Part shown: one piece after another, positions 36,462 to 49,959 of the stretch
How positions within the stretch are numbered: the stretch's first letter is position 1
How the letters are laid out: every line of letters begins with the position of its first letter
Source of the DNA: Sipunculus nudus
Lineage: Eukaryota > Annelida > Sipuncula > Golfingiida > Sipunculidae
Assembly: GCA_026874595.1 (NCBI GenBank)
Contig: CM049313.1
Location: 40,018,659 to 40,082,658, forward strand
Length of the DNA stretch: 64,000 bases
Direction: 5' to 3'
Translations under genes and position numbers: made by a program
The notes under the pieces: generated by a model
Seen by the model: the letters and a program-made list of their open reading frames with translations, nothing else
What the model was told of the DNA's origin: nothing
Databases searched by the model: none

Positions 36462-39400
36462 TTATTCATGAATACTGAGCAAATCTCTATTTAGTTACAT
36501 ATTTTTAACATTTTAGTTGATAAATGACTGTATCATAGTTATATAAGAGTACACTAATCAGTCTGACATCAAGACTTTCCAAATGGAAACCTCATATATT
36601 ATTTCTCAGAAATTCACAACACAAACAAAATTTACGTGTGTTTGATCCAGGGCAAGTTATATTTGGTTGTAGTATACAATAAGCACTTCAAGGATGGATG
36701 TGAAAAGCATGTCCTTGGAGATAATTTGCTGATAATTGAATATTTGTCTCTATTGATCAATAATCAATCACCTTTCCTTATAAGTGACTATATAGAAGGA
36801 GCCTTCTCCCATCCTGTGTCCAGCTGTGTATGAATCAGTCAGAGCTGATGGAACCTCAGGTCACACAGACTGCTCAAACTGTTTCTGATCCTGTGGCTCT
36901 GTTCTGGTATTAATCTGTCTGTGGAGGTAATAATAATGTTCTCAGACAGAATTAACCCTGGTCTGGTCACACACATCACGGCAAGACGACAGGAAAACAG
37001 CATTGCCACCGTCTGCTATACACTGCTGGGCAAGCAAAACTGTGTTTGATTCTAAGCTGGGATCAGCACAGCTCAGCTCCTAATCTCACAACTGCCTCAT
37101 ATTGTCATAATGTACATAAATTTTATTTTTCTTCCACTTCATGTGATTTTTTTATCTCCACAAAAGCATTAACAGTCTGACATATGTATTAAAAGAAGTA
37201 AATATATTAATTATAATACACAACTTGTGCTTCATGTGATGACAGTAGCCATTATACAAGTAGCAACATACTTCAAAACATTCTGATATTTCACTCAAAA
37301 AAATACATTTTACGCCATCAATCAAAGGGGGCTAGACCTTAAAGAGATATATACCCCTTTACTAATTACAGTACATTTATTAATCAGAGTAAACAGGAAA
37401 TATTGTGAAGTTAACAGACAATGTGCATATATGATTGAATGCCATGTGTATTATTGAATTAATAATTTATATTGTGACATTAAATACTGTTTATAATCTT
37501 TTTCTTAAACACGTAGATAGACATGGTTTTGTCATATACTGTTCTGTAAGTATTCCATAAATTAACACCTTTAAAACAGATAGTTGTATACATTGCTGCA
37601 CTTTTGCTAAGTGCTACATATAAATTTTTACATTGTCTGGTATTATACACATTAGTATTTACTGAAAATAAATTATTAATAAGAGCAGTAGGAGACCTTT
37701 GTTAAACTTAAACATGAAGAGAAGCACTCAATTAATTAAAATTTTTGGTAACTAAAGAATATTCATTGACTGAAAATAAAATATCAGATTGTTTTACCTT
37801 GTAATGTCAGAACAACATTATGAAGATATTTAATGTTATGTGAAATAAGGTTATTTTTTAGGTTTATCACCCTGATCCTCTTCCTTGTGTCTTATCATTT
37901 TTGTTAGCGGTCTTTCTAACCATAACAACATCTGTTAAAATGGTACAGGAGTATGTGGACTCTCCACAGTCCATGAGCTAAATTATGGCTATTCTTTCAC
38001 ACTATCAGTTCAGATTTGCTTTATAGTGTTTCCCAGCAATACCATCCTAGCACACAGTCTCATTTCCTCGTATAGGCTGTTTAACACCATGTTATGGCTC
38101 AGAGCATTGGTAAACACAATCTATTTACAATAACAAGGCAGTGTGACTAGAGGTCGGATTAAGAGGGCAACTTGCTGTGTTTCAGCCAGCAGAAACATGT
38201 ATTATATTTTTTGGGCCAAGTCAGACCGGGCATCTCCTGATTGATACGCGTTTTGGTTCAACGATGCACACGGCCTCACACGCTGTGTTTATGTTGACAC
38301 CTTTCATCACGCCCGGTCCACTATTTTTAACATTTGTTTACAGGAGAAAGCAAATGGTTTCAGGGCAATATTTTTCCAGGTACAGATTAATTTTATATGG
38401 AAATTTTTTTTTGGGTGTTAACTCAACATGCTTGAAAGATGACTGGGCCCCTTTAATGATCAAATCAAATACTTCAATCTCAACCTTTGATTACACAAAC
38501 ATTTTTGTGAATTGAAGGGAAAATATTGTTCTGTCACCAAATGTAAGCTTATGCATTTTGTAAGCAGAAGTAGCTCCATCTAAATTCCAGAAAATCAAAA
38601 GCCTGGTCACTAATTTCAATGCAAGTTGACCCTTGGCAGAGTATAAGCTGTGGGTTAAACACCTGAATAAAAACATTTAAAAGCTGCATGTGTCTAAATC
38701 TAAGTCCAGACAATAGTCTTTAAATGATTTTTTTGTAAATTCAAATCCTGTGTTTGACCTTTGGTTTAACATATATAGAAGATTTATACTGGTCCATGCA
38801 GGTGCACCACAACACTACTGGGAGGAATTATATGGCCCCACCCTGTCTGTGTGAACTCAGCTAAATCCAAGATCAGCTTGCTGGGATGAATAATTTACAA
38901 GACGCCCCAGCTCATTCACCACCATCACTGGCCAGCTCACACAAAAACTGCCGACTCATCACTCTGGCAGAAATAGCGGCACAGTCCCCTTAATGTTATT
39001 ACATGCCTTACCACGGCAGACCATTAAATCCTTGGACAAGTTATCAGTCTGTATATCTATATATTCTTGACTGCTTGTCACTTCGCAAAGCTCAGGGGCT
39101 TTTATCACATTCTTCTCATCTATTTGATAAAATGTACCACTATAATAACAGGCCATTTTGAAAAAGCTCACAGTCCAATGTGAGTGACCGTCTGGCCACC
39201 TATGATCTAAGCATGATAATAAATATTAATATATGAATGAAATATCCTCTTCTCTTGGCTCTTCTGTCAAATAAATCCCTTTTATCAACTCTGAAAAAAT
39301 ATGATGGTGAAGCTTTTCTGTTGATTGACTAATCACTCAAATGAATTTAATATCAGACTTATTATGATGAATGACCGAATATTACACTGATTGAAGACAC

Positions 39401-42400
39401 TTTAAAATAATTTATGTTTATGTGTTAAATCAAATAAAAGTCTGTGTATAAATATAACATAATAATACTGAAATTCTTTAAATTCAGGGTTCCCATAAAT
39501 TGTTTCCCATAGATTTCATTTAAAAGGTCTTTTAAAGGTTTTTCAAGGACATGATTTTGGATTTTCAGCCACTTTTTTGTACAGCGAAGTTTACATTATC
39601 TGATTCTCCGACATTTTTTTTTAATTTGTGTTCATCATTTTAAAGTGTCTTAATCAACAGGAAAGTATATTTTCTCCTCTGAGTCAGCCATTTACAGTAT
39701 GTATAGTCAAATTAAACGAATATTAAGGATATTTTTAAAATTAGCTGATTAAAGCACTTTGAAGGCATTGAAAACATGTGGGGATCATGATATTATATGA
39801 CTGCAAATGTTTTGATGACAAGTTTTGAAAATAACATTTCTAAATGTAATTTTATTGGCAGGTTTTATGGCCCTAGGAAAACTGCAGGTTTCTTGAAATG
39901 TTTTTATTTCCCACTTCCTTGGTGGAATAATTAAAACATGAAAACACCACATGGACAAAAGACTAACACCAAAGATGAAAGGAACTGGTTATAAAACTTA
40001 CAGAAACCATAATTTCTGTGAAAAGCAATCACGTTCTGAGCAGGGGCACCATAAACAAGAAATTCCTGTTGCATTAAATGCAGCTATTCACAGATGACAA
40101 AGTATCTGTTCAAAGAGGTGTGTCAGAGAGACATGATAAAACTTGTCATTATTAATTAATACTGCAATAATCTATTAACAATCAAAGAGCTAGGTGTGAG
40201 AGATGTGTTAATAATGGATAAACTTGTTAATATTGTAATTAAATTAATAAATAAAGAGTGACATAAGAACTTGATAGAAGTTCCACAAATGAATGACCAA
40301 AACTCTAAAAACTACAGGAAAACCCTAAATAATGCGTCATGCCAGATGTGTTAAATATCCGGAAAACCTACTGGCTAAAAGGCCATAAACAAACTCTATT
40401 TCCACATGTAAAATTTTGAAAAAAATGTAATCACTACGAAGCAAATCCCCCAAAGATCTTCTATGTAAAACTGAAGTGGATAAGAAGAAGGCTTTGGAGG
40501 AATGGTATTTAACAGTTCACAGCTCACTTGGGTAACTACAGTAACACATTTAAGAAATCAAATGGAATCTATCATGAAACTGAATGTGTCCATGAATATC
40601 AAACACTTCTTGTGTATTGAGATTTTTTGTTATGGCAAAAGTGCAGAACCATAAAGAAAATCAAGAAGCTTTCATGGTGCTAGGCTGTTATGGCAGATTG
40701 GTTCATATTTAATTTATTTTATTCATGTCTCCAGGTTTTAGAATCTAGTTGACAAAAGTTGATTAAGACATTAATCTCCGTTCCAGGCAATCCCTGGATT
40801 TTAATGCCAAAAACACATCCTGATTGGAAAACTGCTTTGTAGTAATACTACAAAGTAATACCAATAAATTGCAGACTGTTCAAATCAAAACATTAGGGTA
40901 TTATGAAAGGCAATCTACTTATCATGTAACTTAAAAGAGGATTGCCTTGGTTCCTAGAACAATGCTAGTACCTTTCATCAAATAAATATTATAACTAACC
41001 GTGGTGCCACTCAACCAATGTCATGCAACTCCTCTGCTGCGATGCCTCAGAACTGCGTGTTTTTTAAAAGATTGGTAACATCTAATTTTACTCATATATC
41101 CTGAGGAATATGACAATTTTTGTGTAGGGTCAACCCCCAGTACCATCAATCAAAAACTATGTCATAAATGATATCCAGCTTGGCAGATTGAAAACCTGGC
41201 CAGGTTCAAAGTTAAACATACCTGTCCTTACACAAGAACAGGTAATATACTATTATTTATGATTCCTTAAACATGGTTGTGTAAATTTTCCTTCTAAATG
41301 GTATTATTTGGACAAAAGATCATGACCATTATGACTCTTGCTAACCTGGACCTTGCTCTGTCTAGTGACGTTATGTATTATGGCTTTAGTTATGCCCTGT
41401 GGATAAGGAACAGATCTCTGCTTGAAAATCTGATTGAGATTGAGTGAGGTAGGGTTTAGTTAATTTTTAATTCTTCTTCTTATTGTTTATATATTATCAC
41501 AAATAAACCCATAAACATGCCTTCCTGTAGGATCTAAAAATTACAGTTATATAGCTACAGTTATAATTACTGCAATTTAAAATGTTCTTAAAAATAGTGA
41601 TGCCTTTTGGTAACTAAATCACTAATATCAGACTGTTGTTAGCTTTCTTATCAATTTATTTTTCATTAATTTATTATAATTTTTGTTATAATAATAGCAT
41701 GAGAAAAAAATCACCTATTATGCAAAGTAAAACCTGAGGGAACCCATTTGACTGGAAATGAAATTGGTTTCATATTTTCAATAAGCCATGTAAGCCAGGA
41801 TAATGGTGTCATTAACACCAATAACCCCATCACAGGCATGGTACATACAGAATAAACAGCCAGTTAAACCTGATCACTGGATAGGGCATTTTTTTTTCAA
41901 TTTGAGGACTCTAAACCCAAGCAATTATACTCACAAGTACATCAAGTTCATCATGAGTTAACTTCAACTGGTGATATGCTTTGCAGATCCATGTACAGAC
42001 CAGGACAGTTAATTTACAGCCCTATGTAACAGTAGGTGCTGACATCATTTTCTCTTCAGCAAAGAGAATACTCATATGGTGGAGAATCCAGGTACAACTG
42101 ATCCTGTAATCCCTTTTATCCAGACTACAGAAAATGATACTGTAGCTGATTTAGATTAAGTTCTAAAGGCATGGATTTACACACAATGGGATGCAAATAC
42201 AGCACCAATGCCTTATTCATTAATCAGGTGATTAAATGTAATACTGATTTCACATGAACATCTTTGTACCATCTACCTTGCTCTGCTGAAACTGATTGGC
42301 AAATACATATTTACATTATCTATGTGAGGGCATATCACAGGAGTCAACCTAAAACGCAAGGTGTCCAACATAATTATTCACAAAGAAGTATCAGTTTTAA

Positions 42401-44895
42401 TGCTGACAAATATCCAAATTGAAATGTGGTCTTAAATTCATGACACATAAGAGGGTATATATAAATACCAGGGTTTATACAGCAGAGGAAGACAGAGAGT
42501 CAGTAACAGGAAGCCTGCTGATTCAAGCCAGAAATCAATGTCAGGCTCAACAATTATAATTTTTACAGTCATTTGAATTTGAATTTTCAGCTGGTACTTT
42601 CAGGGTGATTGGCTCTGAATGTCCCTGAGAAGTTGATGATTAATCATGCTAGGGATCATACTGCCATAAATGACACATGCTATCAAACATGATTAAGCAA
42701 AGCAGATTCACTGAAAGTAGGACCAGTTCTAGATTACCAAAACAACACATTTCTACTGCTAGTAAAGATAAGAGGATTAGTAGAACCTCCAGGCAGCCCA
42801 ACCAAATTTGCATACAGGCCATAAAAAGGTATTATATAACATATCAGATAATTTGCCACATTAAAATATATAAAATATCACATCAGATAATTTGCCACAA
42901 GTTTGTTAAAATTTAAGTATAGATAGTAAGTACAGACTTCAGTACACTGGACAGCTGTAGAGTTTTGGTGGTTATACACCAGCACATTAGCATAACCTGG
43001 TGGTAGTAAGTCACTGCTAACCCCAGCTCTGTGTTAACGAGTCTATGCCCCCGTATGGGTATTTGGTTTTAATACATCAGTGACTCACTAAGTGAATGTG
43101 TAAATTACCCCTGGAGGCGTCACAATCATGTATCCTTTCATGCATGGTGACTTTAATTTCTTCTGTGTTAATATAAGCAGGATGAAGCTAAAATAAACTA
43201 AATGTTCATGAAAGGCATAAAGCACTGTTACAATGAGTGCAAACTTACTGGGGATAGAGGCATCAGAACAGTATTATTGATGTTCAGCGTGAACTTTAAT
43301 CCTAACATGATTTACACTGCTGAAGGCTTACTGGAATTAAACCAGACTAAATATAGCAATCCATCAATCAAGGTGAATACTGGTTTATTTTTGATGCACC
43401 ACAGGCAATTATTTTAATTTCAAGGACTTGGAATTCACGTCTGTGCGAATTTTGCAGAAATATAATTCGGTTTCTGGCAGAAGGTTTTATGTCATTAAGT
43501 ATTCGTACATGCAATTAAGGGCATATATTCCATAATATTTGAATGATAAATGAACAAGAAATGGAAAATGATCTTCACTTCTTATCAATCCATTTTACCA
43601 TCTACAGGATCATTTATATGAACTAGAAGCTCTGACGTAGAGCATTCATTTTCTGGTCATTTTTTGTGATTTCCTGTTTATTAATAAGATAATGCTGGAA
43701 ACCATAAATTAAAATATATTCCAAAAGGACCATAATTTTGAAACAAAACTTAAAATGTAATGATCAAATAAATTGTTAATTTACAGAGATCTATTGCATT
43801 TGATATTTCTGACATGGCCAGTTTTCTGACATAGTGTAAGGGTAAAGGTGCAGGCAAGGGTCTGTTGCCTGTCTTATCTTATACATTGGTACTTTTTGAC
43901 ATACTGAATTTTACTCATGTTCCAGCACAGGTGAAACTTCGAAGGAATCTAATTACTGATGTACAATAAGAATTGAATCTTTCTATTTTTAATCATTAAG
44001 AAAGGTAAAAAAGTAATTAATCCAAATGGAACTCAAGCAAATTTACCATGAGCTTCCAAACATGATAAAAAGTTTAATAACAAAACAGTAAAATTTCTCT
44101 CACAATAAAGAGCTACTTTGTCCTAAAGTCAGTTGTCTGGCAGCCCCAGTGCTCATTTGTAGGCAAAACGACATACCTAATGGTCTTTACATACCCTGCA
44201 TTTAGTTGGTGAAAACTTCCTGAGATAGCGAAACTGCTGTTTGAAAGTCAGTCGATTAATAGTCTCTAAGATTTTGAATTCATCCCCTGATTCACTCCAC
44301 TGAAGCTTACTCATTTTAAAACAAATCTGAACACACATGTTTCAGCAAGCTTTTGGTTATTTAAATACATGTGCAATATTCTTTTTTTTCATTCAATATA
44401 TTACATAACATTAGAGGTGCTGCATAGATACTGTTAATAGTAATAGAGGTAGTGTCACTTGGTAGTGTAGGTAGTGGTATATACATGTATTTTGTGTTGA
44501 TGGTTGTCAGCAAATGGATTATACACATATAAACTCTAAACAAGGCCTACAGGCCTAATGTGAACCTGTGCAAAGTTTGGGAGTATGAATGGAGGTTTAT
44601 TTTTATAATTTAATTTTGATCCTCTTAAGTCCTGCATATCTACCTAAGTCATTATGATTTCAGCAAAATGGACGTTTTGGACCTGCAAGTTTCGGACTAG
44701 GACATTTTAAAACTAGAATATGGGTAGTCGACAAGCGACTATATGTATCCGCAGAAATCAGAGTGGGATGGCTGAAGTGAGGCATGGATTAAGTGGCAAG
44801 GGGAATAGAGTGAGGTGTGTTGCATCTAAGCATGGATGTCTGCAGCGTAAACGTGAATGTAGTCGGTGCCACCTGTCATAAAATCAAGACTAGAT
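36462..44895. other. Long AT-rich region with little structure
   Basis: Apart from the minus-strand exon candidate near 39.0-39.2 kb I see no supported gene. An open frame at 42,677-42,916 (Ser/Arg/Lys-rich) and one at 38,177-38,515 lack paired splice sites and are left uncalled. Several (AATAAA)-like and TTAAT-rich blocks are present but no array or clear element. Confidence 0.4.
38959..39156 (-). CDS. Candidate coding exon, unidentified (minus strand)
   Basis: From an ATG at 39,156 with A at -3 and G at +4, the frame reads MACYYSGTFYQIDEKNVIKA, then PELCEVTSSQEYIDIQTDNL, a stretch SKDLMVCRGKACNNIKG, and stops at 38,959. It is rich in Asp, Glu, Lys and Cys, with codons unlike the AT-rich surroundings. 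A plausible donor lies inside it (CCGTG|GTAAGG at 39,011) and a mediocre acceptor at 39,140. An exon of about 128 bases is therefore possible instead of the full frame. The orientation matches the Mint gene at 61-63 kb, but I see no PTB or PDZ similarity, so I do not link them. Confidence 0.3.
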   Translation of the reverse strand: MACYYSGTFYQIDEKNVIKAPELCEVTSSQEYIDIQTDNLSKDLMVCRGKACNNIKGTVPLFLPE

Positions 44896-47800
44896 GTGTC
44901 GGAACGACATGAATGCCCCCGCCTGGGGCAAATTAGAAACATTCGTTAAATTTTGTAAAATTTTTTTTTTCAAGTTCGTGAGGTGTCATATGGTCAAAAG
45001 TAGGTCAACAAGGGCAAAATGCAAACCTGATCTGTAACAGGTCATTATCAAGCAACACACCAAAAATCAGGCCAGTATCTGCAGGCATTGTGAAAAAAAG
45101 TCCATACATGTGCATTTTTCATAAAATTTTCTGTCTTTCATGAAATTTGCTATGTTCAGGATCTCTGTCATATGGTAAACAAGGGACCTATGGGTCACGA
45201 CGCTCAGCTGTTATATATGATAAAAAAATATTATTTAGAAATGAGGCACATGCTGGTTTTGTGTGGTAATAAATATAAGCTGTATTATGAGTTGTTGTTG
45301 TTTAGCTTATGTATGATTTTGATAGTACCTTTGGAGACAGGGAAGAGGATTGATTTCATTTATTTTATTAACCAATGGAGTACTATTGTCACACAGATTT
45401 TGACTTGGCCATATAACTTATAAGCAGAACATATAATATAAGAGTTTAACTATTTATTAAAAAAATACAAATATTGTCCCAAATATAATTTTTATTAAAA
45501 ATAATAAGAGAATCATATGATTTTTTAAAATGAAATATAACTGATATGATTATTAAAATAATATTAAAGAATATATTCATGAATGCATTCATGAATACAT
45601 TTTGAAAGTATTTGCACGAGTATTCATATATTTTCATTTTTACCTGAATTCCCATTCTTTATGCAAGAAATTTTATAATGAAGTACAAAATCATATTCGT
45701 ATTTAAATACAATTACAAAGTATTTGCACCATGTCTGGAATTTATTCAGTTTTCACCAAACAATGATGTTGAAAATCCAGAATATACAAAATTCACACAT
45801 TTAAATAATGATCATAAGTACCTGGTTTTATGGCTTTTATTTATATTAAAAAATAACTGTAAAAAATTCATTTTGGACTAATTTCACATCAATGTACACA
45901 CTAGACACAGCAGGAATCTAGATTAATATTATCAACTGCATCTTTGTCTAATTTCCTTCATTTGATCCCTAATGATTAGTAATGAATAATATGATTTACT
46001 TCTTTATCATTAAAATTTAACTGAAAAATGCCATAGGTGACTGCATGGTGTTATTTGGAATATGTGACATTCTACCCATCGATACAAGATTCTTATATCA
46101 TCAGTAACTGCAAGTTAATTTCCTGTTATTATAAACTAACAAATTCCTTTTCTATTTTTCTTTAATTTGTTATTAAAAACCAATAAAAATTTATTAATTT
46201 ATTGTTTTTTGTTATGTTCTTGGTTAAAACTACTAGATGAGTTGGGTTGGACACCTGGATCAACTGTCGCTTGCCATAAGCTGCCTGGATTCCATGTATG
46301 CCTCGCCTCAAGCGTGCATAATTTGATGAAAGGTCAACAAGGTCAACATACAGGTGACTCAAGAGGGGCTGGAGAGAGCCAAAGTCTGACAGGGTCTCAT
46401 AAAAAACATTAATAAAAGCTACAATTTTTGGCCAATTTCTTTCAGCTTTCTAAACTAAAAAGCTGAAATGCTTATGTGTGCATGATATGAAAATTATATC
46501 AACAGTGCTCACGGGAAACAAACGTGCCATGGTCACAGTTGGGCAAAATTTAAGGTACTAATTTTATATTTATACTAAATAAAATTTGAAAAATTCAGAA
46601 CTAATTTTGGGTATTCAATTGAATCTTGATTAAATAATGTTACATCCCTGACAAAAAAATCTCTAGCTTCAGCAATGCTCTTGTTAAGGGAGTAAATATA
46701 TTTCTTGATTTTTTACAAAGTGCATAATGTTTGGGCCCATAACTTAAAACAATTACACAATACTGACATCATTCTGGCATGTGCATAGAGAATGAAAAAT
46801 ATGAATATTATTTATGATTTAAGTCAGATCAGTGGTTTTGATATTAGGCAGTCTTGAAGTGTAACAATGGGTTTTTAATGGAAAAATGAAGTTTTTCATT
46901 AATATCTCGAATGTCCTAGTGACCAAATTCTTGGCATGGTAGGGCATTTTGGAGACATCTAACTGTATGCCGAATTTAAGGAACTTAGAGCTGAAGCTGG
47001 GGAGCTGAGCACTTGCAAACTGCATAACACTAGCTTGATGTAAACAATATGTTACATGGTGCTTGAAAACTTGATTAAAATCTACAGTTTTTGATCAACT
47101 GGTTTCAAATTTTTGGTGTTAACAGTTGAAATGCTAACAAAAACATGCTGTGAAAATTAAATCCACAGTACTTACAGGTAAAAACGTGCCATGGTCAAAG
47201 TTGGGCAAAATTTAAGGTACCAATTTTTTATTTTTATTAATATTTTAAAAAATTTAAAAGATTTTCATCTAATTTTGGGTATACAATTTAATTTTGATTA
47301 ATTAAAGTTATATTACTGGAAAAAAGGTCCATAGCATTAACATTTTTTGTGTTAAGTGATCAAATACTTTTCTGATTTTTTACAAAATGCATTATGTTTG
47401 GGCCCATAACTTTTTTAAATTAAATAATACAGACATAATTTCTGGCATGTATATAGGAACTATATAGAGGAATATTTATGGTAAATATGAGGTAAAACAG
47501 ATGAGTGGTTTTGATATTAGGCAGTCCTGAAGTGTGAAAATAGGTTTTTAATAAAAAATTGAGGTTTTTCCTTAATTTCTCAAAGGAACGAAGTTGCAAA
47601 CACCCAGTTTTCGGCTTGGTAGGAGATCTTGGGGACATCTAACATTATGCCGAATTTTGGATTCCTAGGTCTGACAGTTTCAAAACGTGCCACATCTACG
47701 GACGGACGGACGGACGGACGGACAGACTGACGGACGACGGACAATGGACCACGACTATAGCTCAGATGACTTATAGTCAGCTGAGCTAAAAATAGGTCAA

Positions 47801-47989
47801 CTGGGATGAAACGCGAACTCGATCTGTAACTGGTCATTATCTGCCCACAAACCAAAAATCAGGCCAATATCTGCAGGAACTGCGAAAAAAACTCCGTACA
47901 ACTGTTTGATTTCAGAATGACGGAATGACGGAAGGAAGGACATGGGTAAAACTATATGCCCCGGCCACTTTGTGGCGGGGGCATAAAAA
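44896..47989 (+). mobile_element. Pearl-like element F, split by an inserted element
   Basis: The left side carries ATGCCCCCGCCTGGGGCA near 44,913. The right end is TGCCCCGGCCACTTTGTGGC, then GGGGGCATAAAAA (47,957-47,989). This right end forms a hairpin (TGCCCC/GGGGCA and GCCAC/GTGGC with one mismatch, loop TTT) directly followed by TAA. Core sequence TAGGTCAAC...GATCTGTAAC...ATCAGGCCA(G/A)TATCTGCAGG occurs on both sides of element B (about 44,995-45,110 and 47,793-47,900), consistent with a tandem core. A GACGGAA/GGAAGGA microsatellite precedes the right end. The exact left boundary is uncertain. Confidence 0.55.
45176..47792 (+). mobile_element. Pearl-like element B (same family as A), nested in F
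   Basis: The left end TAAACAAGGGACCTATGGGT, then CACGACGCTCAGCTG, matches element A. The core has two copies of a unit of about 662 bp (ACGTGCCATGGTCA at 46,522 and 47,184; also GGTTTTGATATTAGGCAGTC). An (ACGG)n microsatellite occupies 47,699-47,741. The right end GCTCAGATGACTTATAGTCA, then GCTGAGCTAAAAA, gives a 12-bp stem with one mismatch, loop TAT, followed by TAA. Sequences on both flanks belong to element F, so B inserted into F. Frames within it are short and not conserved between the two core copies. Confidence 0.7.
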
Positions 47990-48111
47990 TTGTCCAGGAT
48001 GTATAAACCTGCAAAATTTCAGGTGGATAAGTCAAACCACTGCTGAGGTATGAGTGATTTTATCCCAAGGCAGATGAACAGGCAGATTAAATAAATATTA
48101 GAAAATTATTG

Positions 48112-48112
<1 letters not shown>

Positions 48113-48150
<38 letters not shown>
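48113..48150. repeat. (TA)n microsatellite
   Basis: About 19 uninterrupted TA dinucleotides, then CACATACATA. Confidence 0.95.
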
Positions 48151-48156
<6 letters not shown>

Positions 48157-48934
48157 CATAGACATATCAAAGGAATGCTTTGCCAACTGCATGACCACCA
48201 TATTCAAATATACAATCCCCCTGAGGTCAATATACAGAGACAGGGATCAAGACATAATCTGTAGCCAAATTACAAGTAATCCAAAGTCAGTTGCATGAAT
48301 ATTACATCCCTGGTAAGATAATCAATGGCAGACAGGGAGACTGCGTGGATAAAGTCCAGTCAAAGCTCGATGGAAGATCAGCAGGAGAGCTCCAGGGATG
48401 AGGCCCCAAAATGCAACAGGGGGCAGATTACCCGGGGGAAATAAACCAATACCGTATCCCTAAAAGGAAAAATATAAAGCCATCATTGTGCACCATGCTG
48501 TGCCCTCACTGTGTTTTATGGCAGTGATAAACAATGGTTGGTACTATAGTGCTGTTCGTTATTCTAAATTACAACAAAATGTAAACCCAAACCAGACATT
48601 AGCCAATAAATAATCATGTATCTAAACACCAAAGAATTTGAATAAAATATCCAGGTGACCTGGGACCAATATACTGAACACTAAATGAGACATTGACTTA
48701 TGTAAAAGCAATGTCAAAAGTGTACTTCAGTAACAGCAATCAACCCCAATTCTGACTTCTTGTCCATGACACAGTAACAGGACAAATAACTATAAATACA
48801 AGCAAAGTTTTATTATGAAAAAGTAAAATTTTGTTTTAACATCAGTCTTGTACACTGAAAACATGAATTATATCCTCAGCCTCAAAGGGTTTAAAAGCAA
48901 ATATAACTAGAATTTAAACAGATATATATGTCTC

Positions 48935-49612
48935 TGCTCCCTATGGGCCTTCCATCCCAAAATTGAGGAAAAAAACTATTTCAAGATTAGGGTCACGGTC
49001 ACTGGTTTCAGAACACTTCTGAGATATTTCAAGAAACATTTCACATATCAAATTTGAAGAAAAATATATTGAATAGTTCAAAGTAATAGTGTAAACAAAA
49101 TACTTCTATTTCTGCCGTTTTAACCTTGCTGATGAAGTGCAAGGTCACCGTTTTTTTACATTTCTGGGACCTTCGTATGAAAAGTCGAATTTCATGAAAA
49201 TATACCTAGTGGTTCAAAAGTTATAGTGTTCACGAATAATTTATGTTTCAGTTGATTTTACCTTAAAGATCCAGTCCACGGTCAACAATTTCTGAACTCA
49301 CCATTGAACTTGGTTGAAACAATAAATGATTAAAATTCTACGAAAAAATATGTGATATTTTAAAAGTTATGGGGTTCAGAAGAAATTTCTACTTTTTGGC
49401 CTATTTGACTTTGATGATAAAGGTCAAGGCTGCTGGTTTTTAAACTTGTCCAAGATATTGGTTGAAACAATTAAAATATCAAATTTAATGAAAAAATGTT
49501 GAGTTGTTCAAAAGTTATCATGTTCACAAGATATGACACAGATGACGTCAACGACGATGAAAAACAGACCAAACACTATAGGTCTCCCCCATGGGAGGGG
49601 TTACAATTCCAC
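48935..49612 (+). mobile_element. Pearl-like element G with a core of about 142 bp
   Basis: The left end region has CTCCCTATGGGCC. The core phrase GTTCAAAAGTTATAGTGTTC recurs near 49,076, 49,211, 49,360 and 49,503 (spacing about 135-149). A GACGTCAACGACGATG segment resembles a decayed tetranucleotide tract. The right end GGTCTCCCCCATGGGAGGGG is palindromic and is followed by TTAC. It follows the plan of elements A, B, E and F, but the borders are less certain. Confidence 0.5.
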
Positions 49613-49959
49613 TGAAACTGTACCACTTTGTCATGAATACCAAATTTACCAAGAAGAACCCATGGCATCATGACTCAAAGAATAAAATATTATTCATTGC
49701 AACTGCAATTTGACTTGAAGAAGAGAATTTTCCATTAAGCTCCATCAAGAACTGCTTCCACCTGTATGACAAACATTTACATGTCAGGGGACTGTTCAAA
49801 GTCAAAGCAAGACATAGTCTGCATCAAGGAGGTAATGATCTTACATTCTGAGGTCATCATCACTATCCTTTCTTTATTCAATCCAAAAAATACAGGAGTG
49901 AACAGTCCATTGAGTAAACAGGGGGTGCACTTAACCCTTTAAGCTTAAGTCTAATAGGG

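Noticed and set aside
42677-42916. 79-codon Ser/Arg-rich plus-strand frame
   Set aside because: No convincing acceptor, and the second half translates a local ATATCA(C/G)ATAATTTGCCACA duplication.
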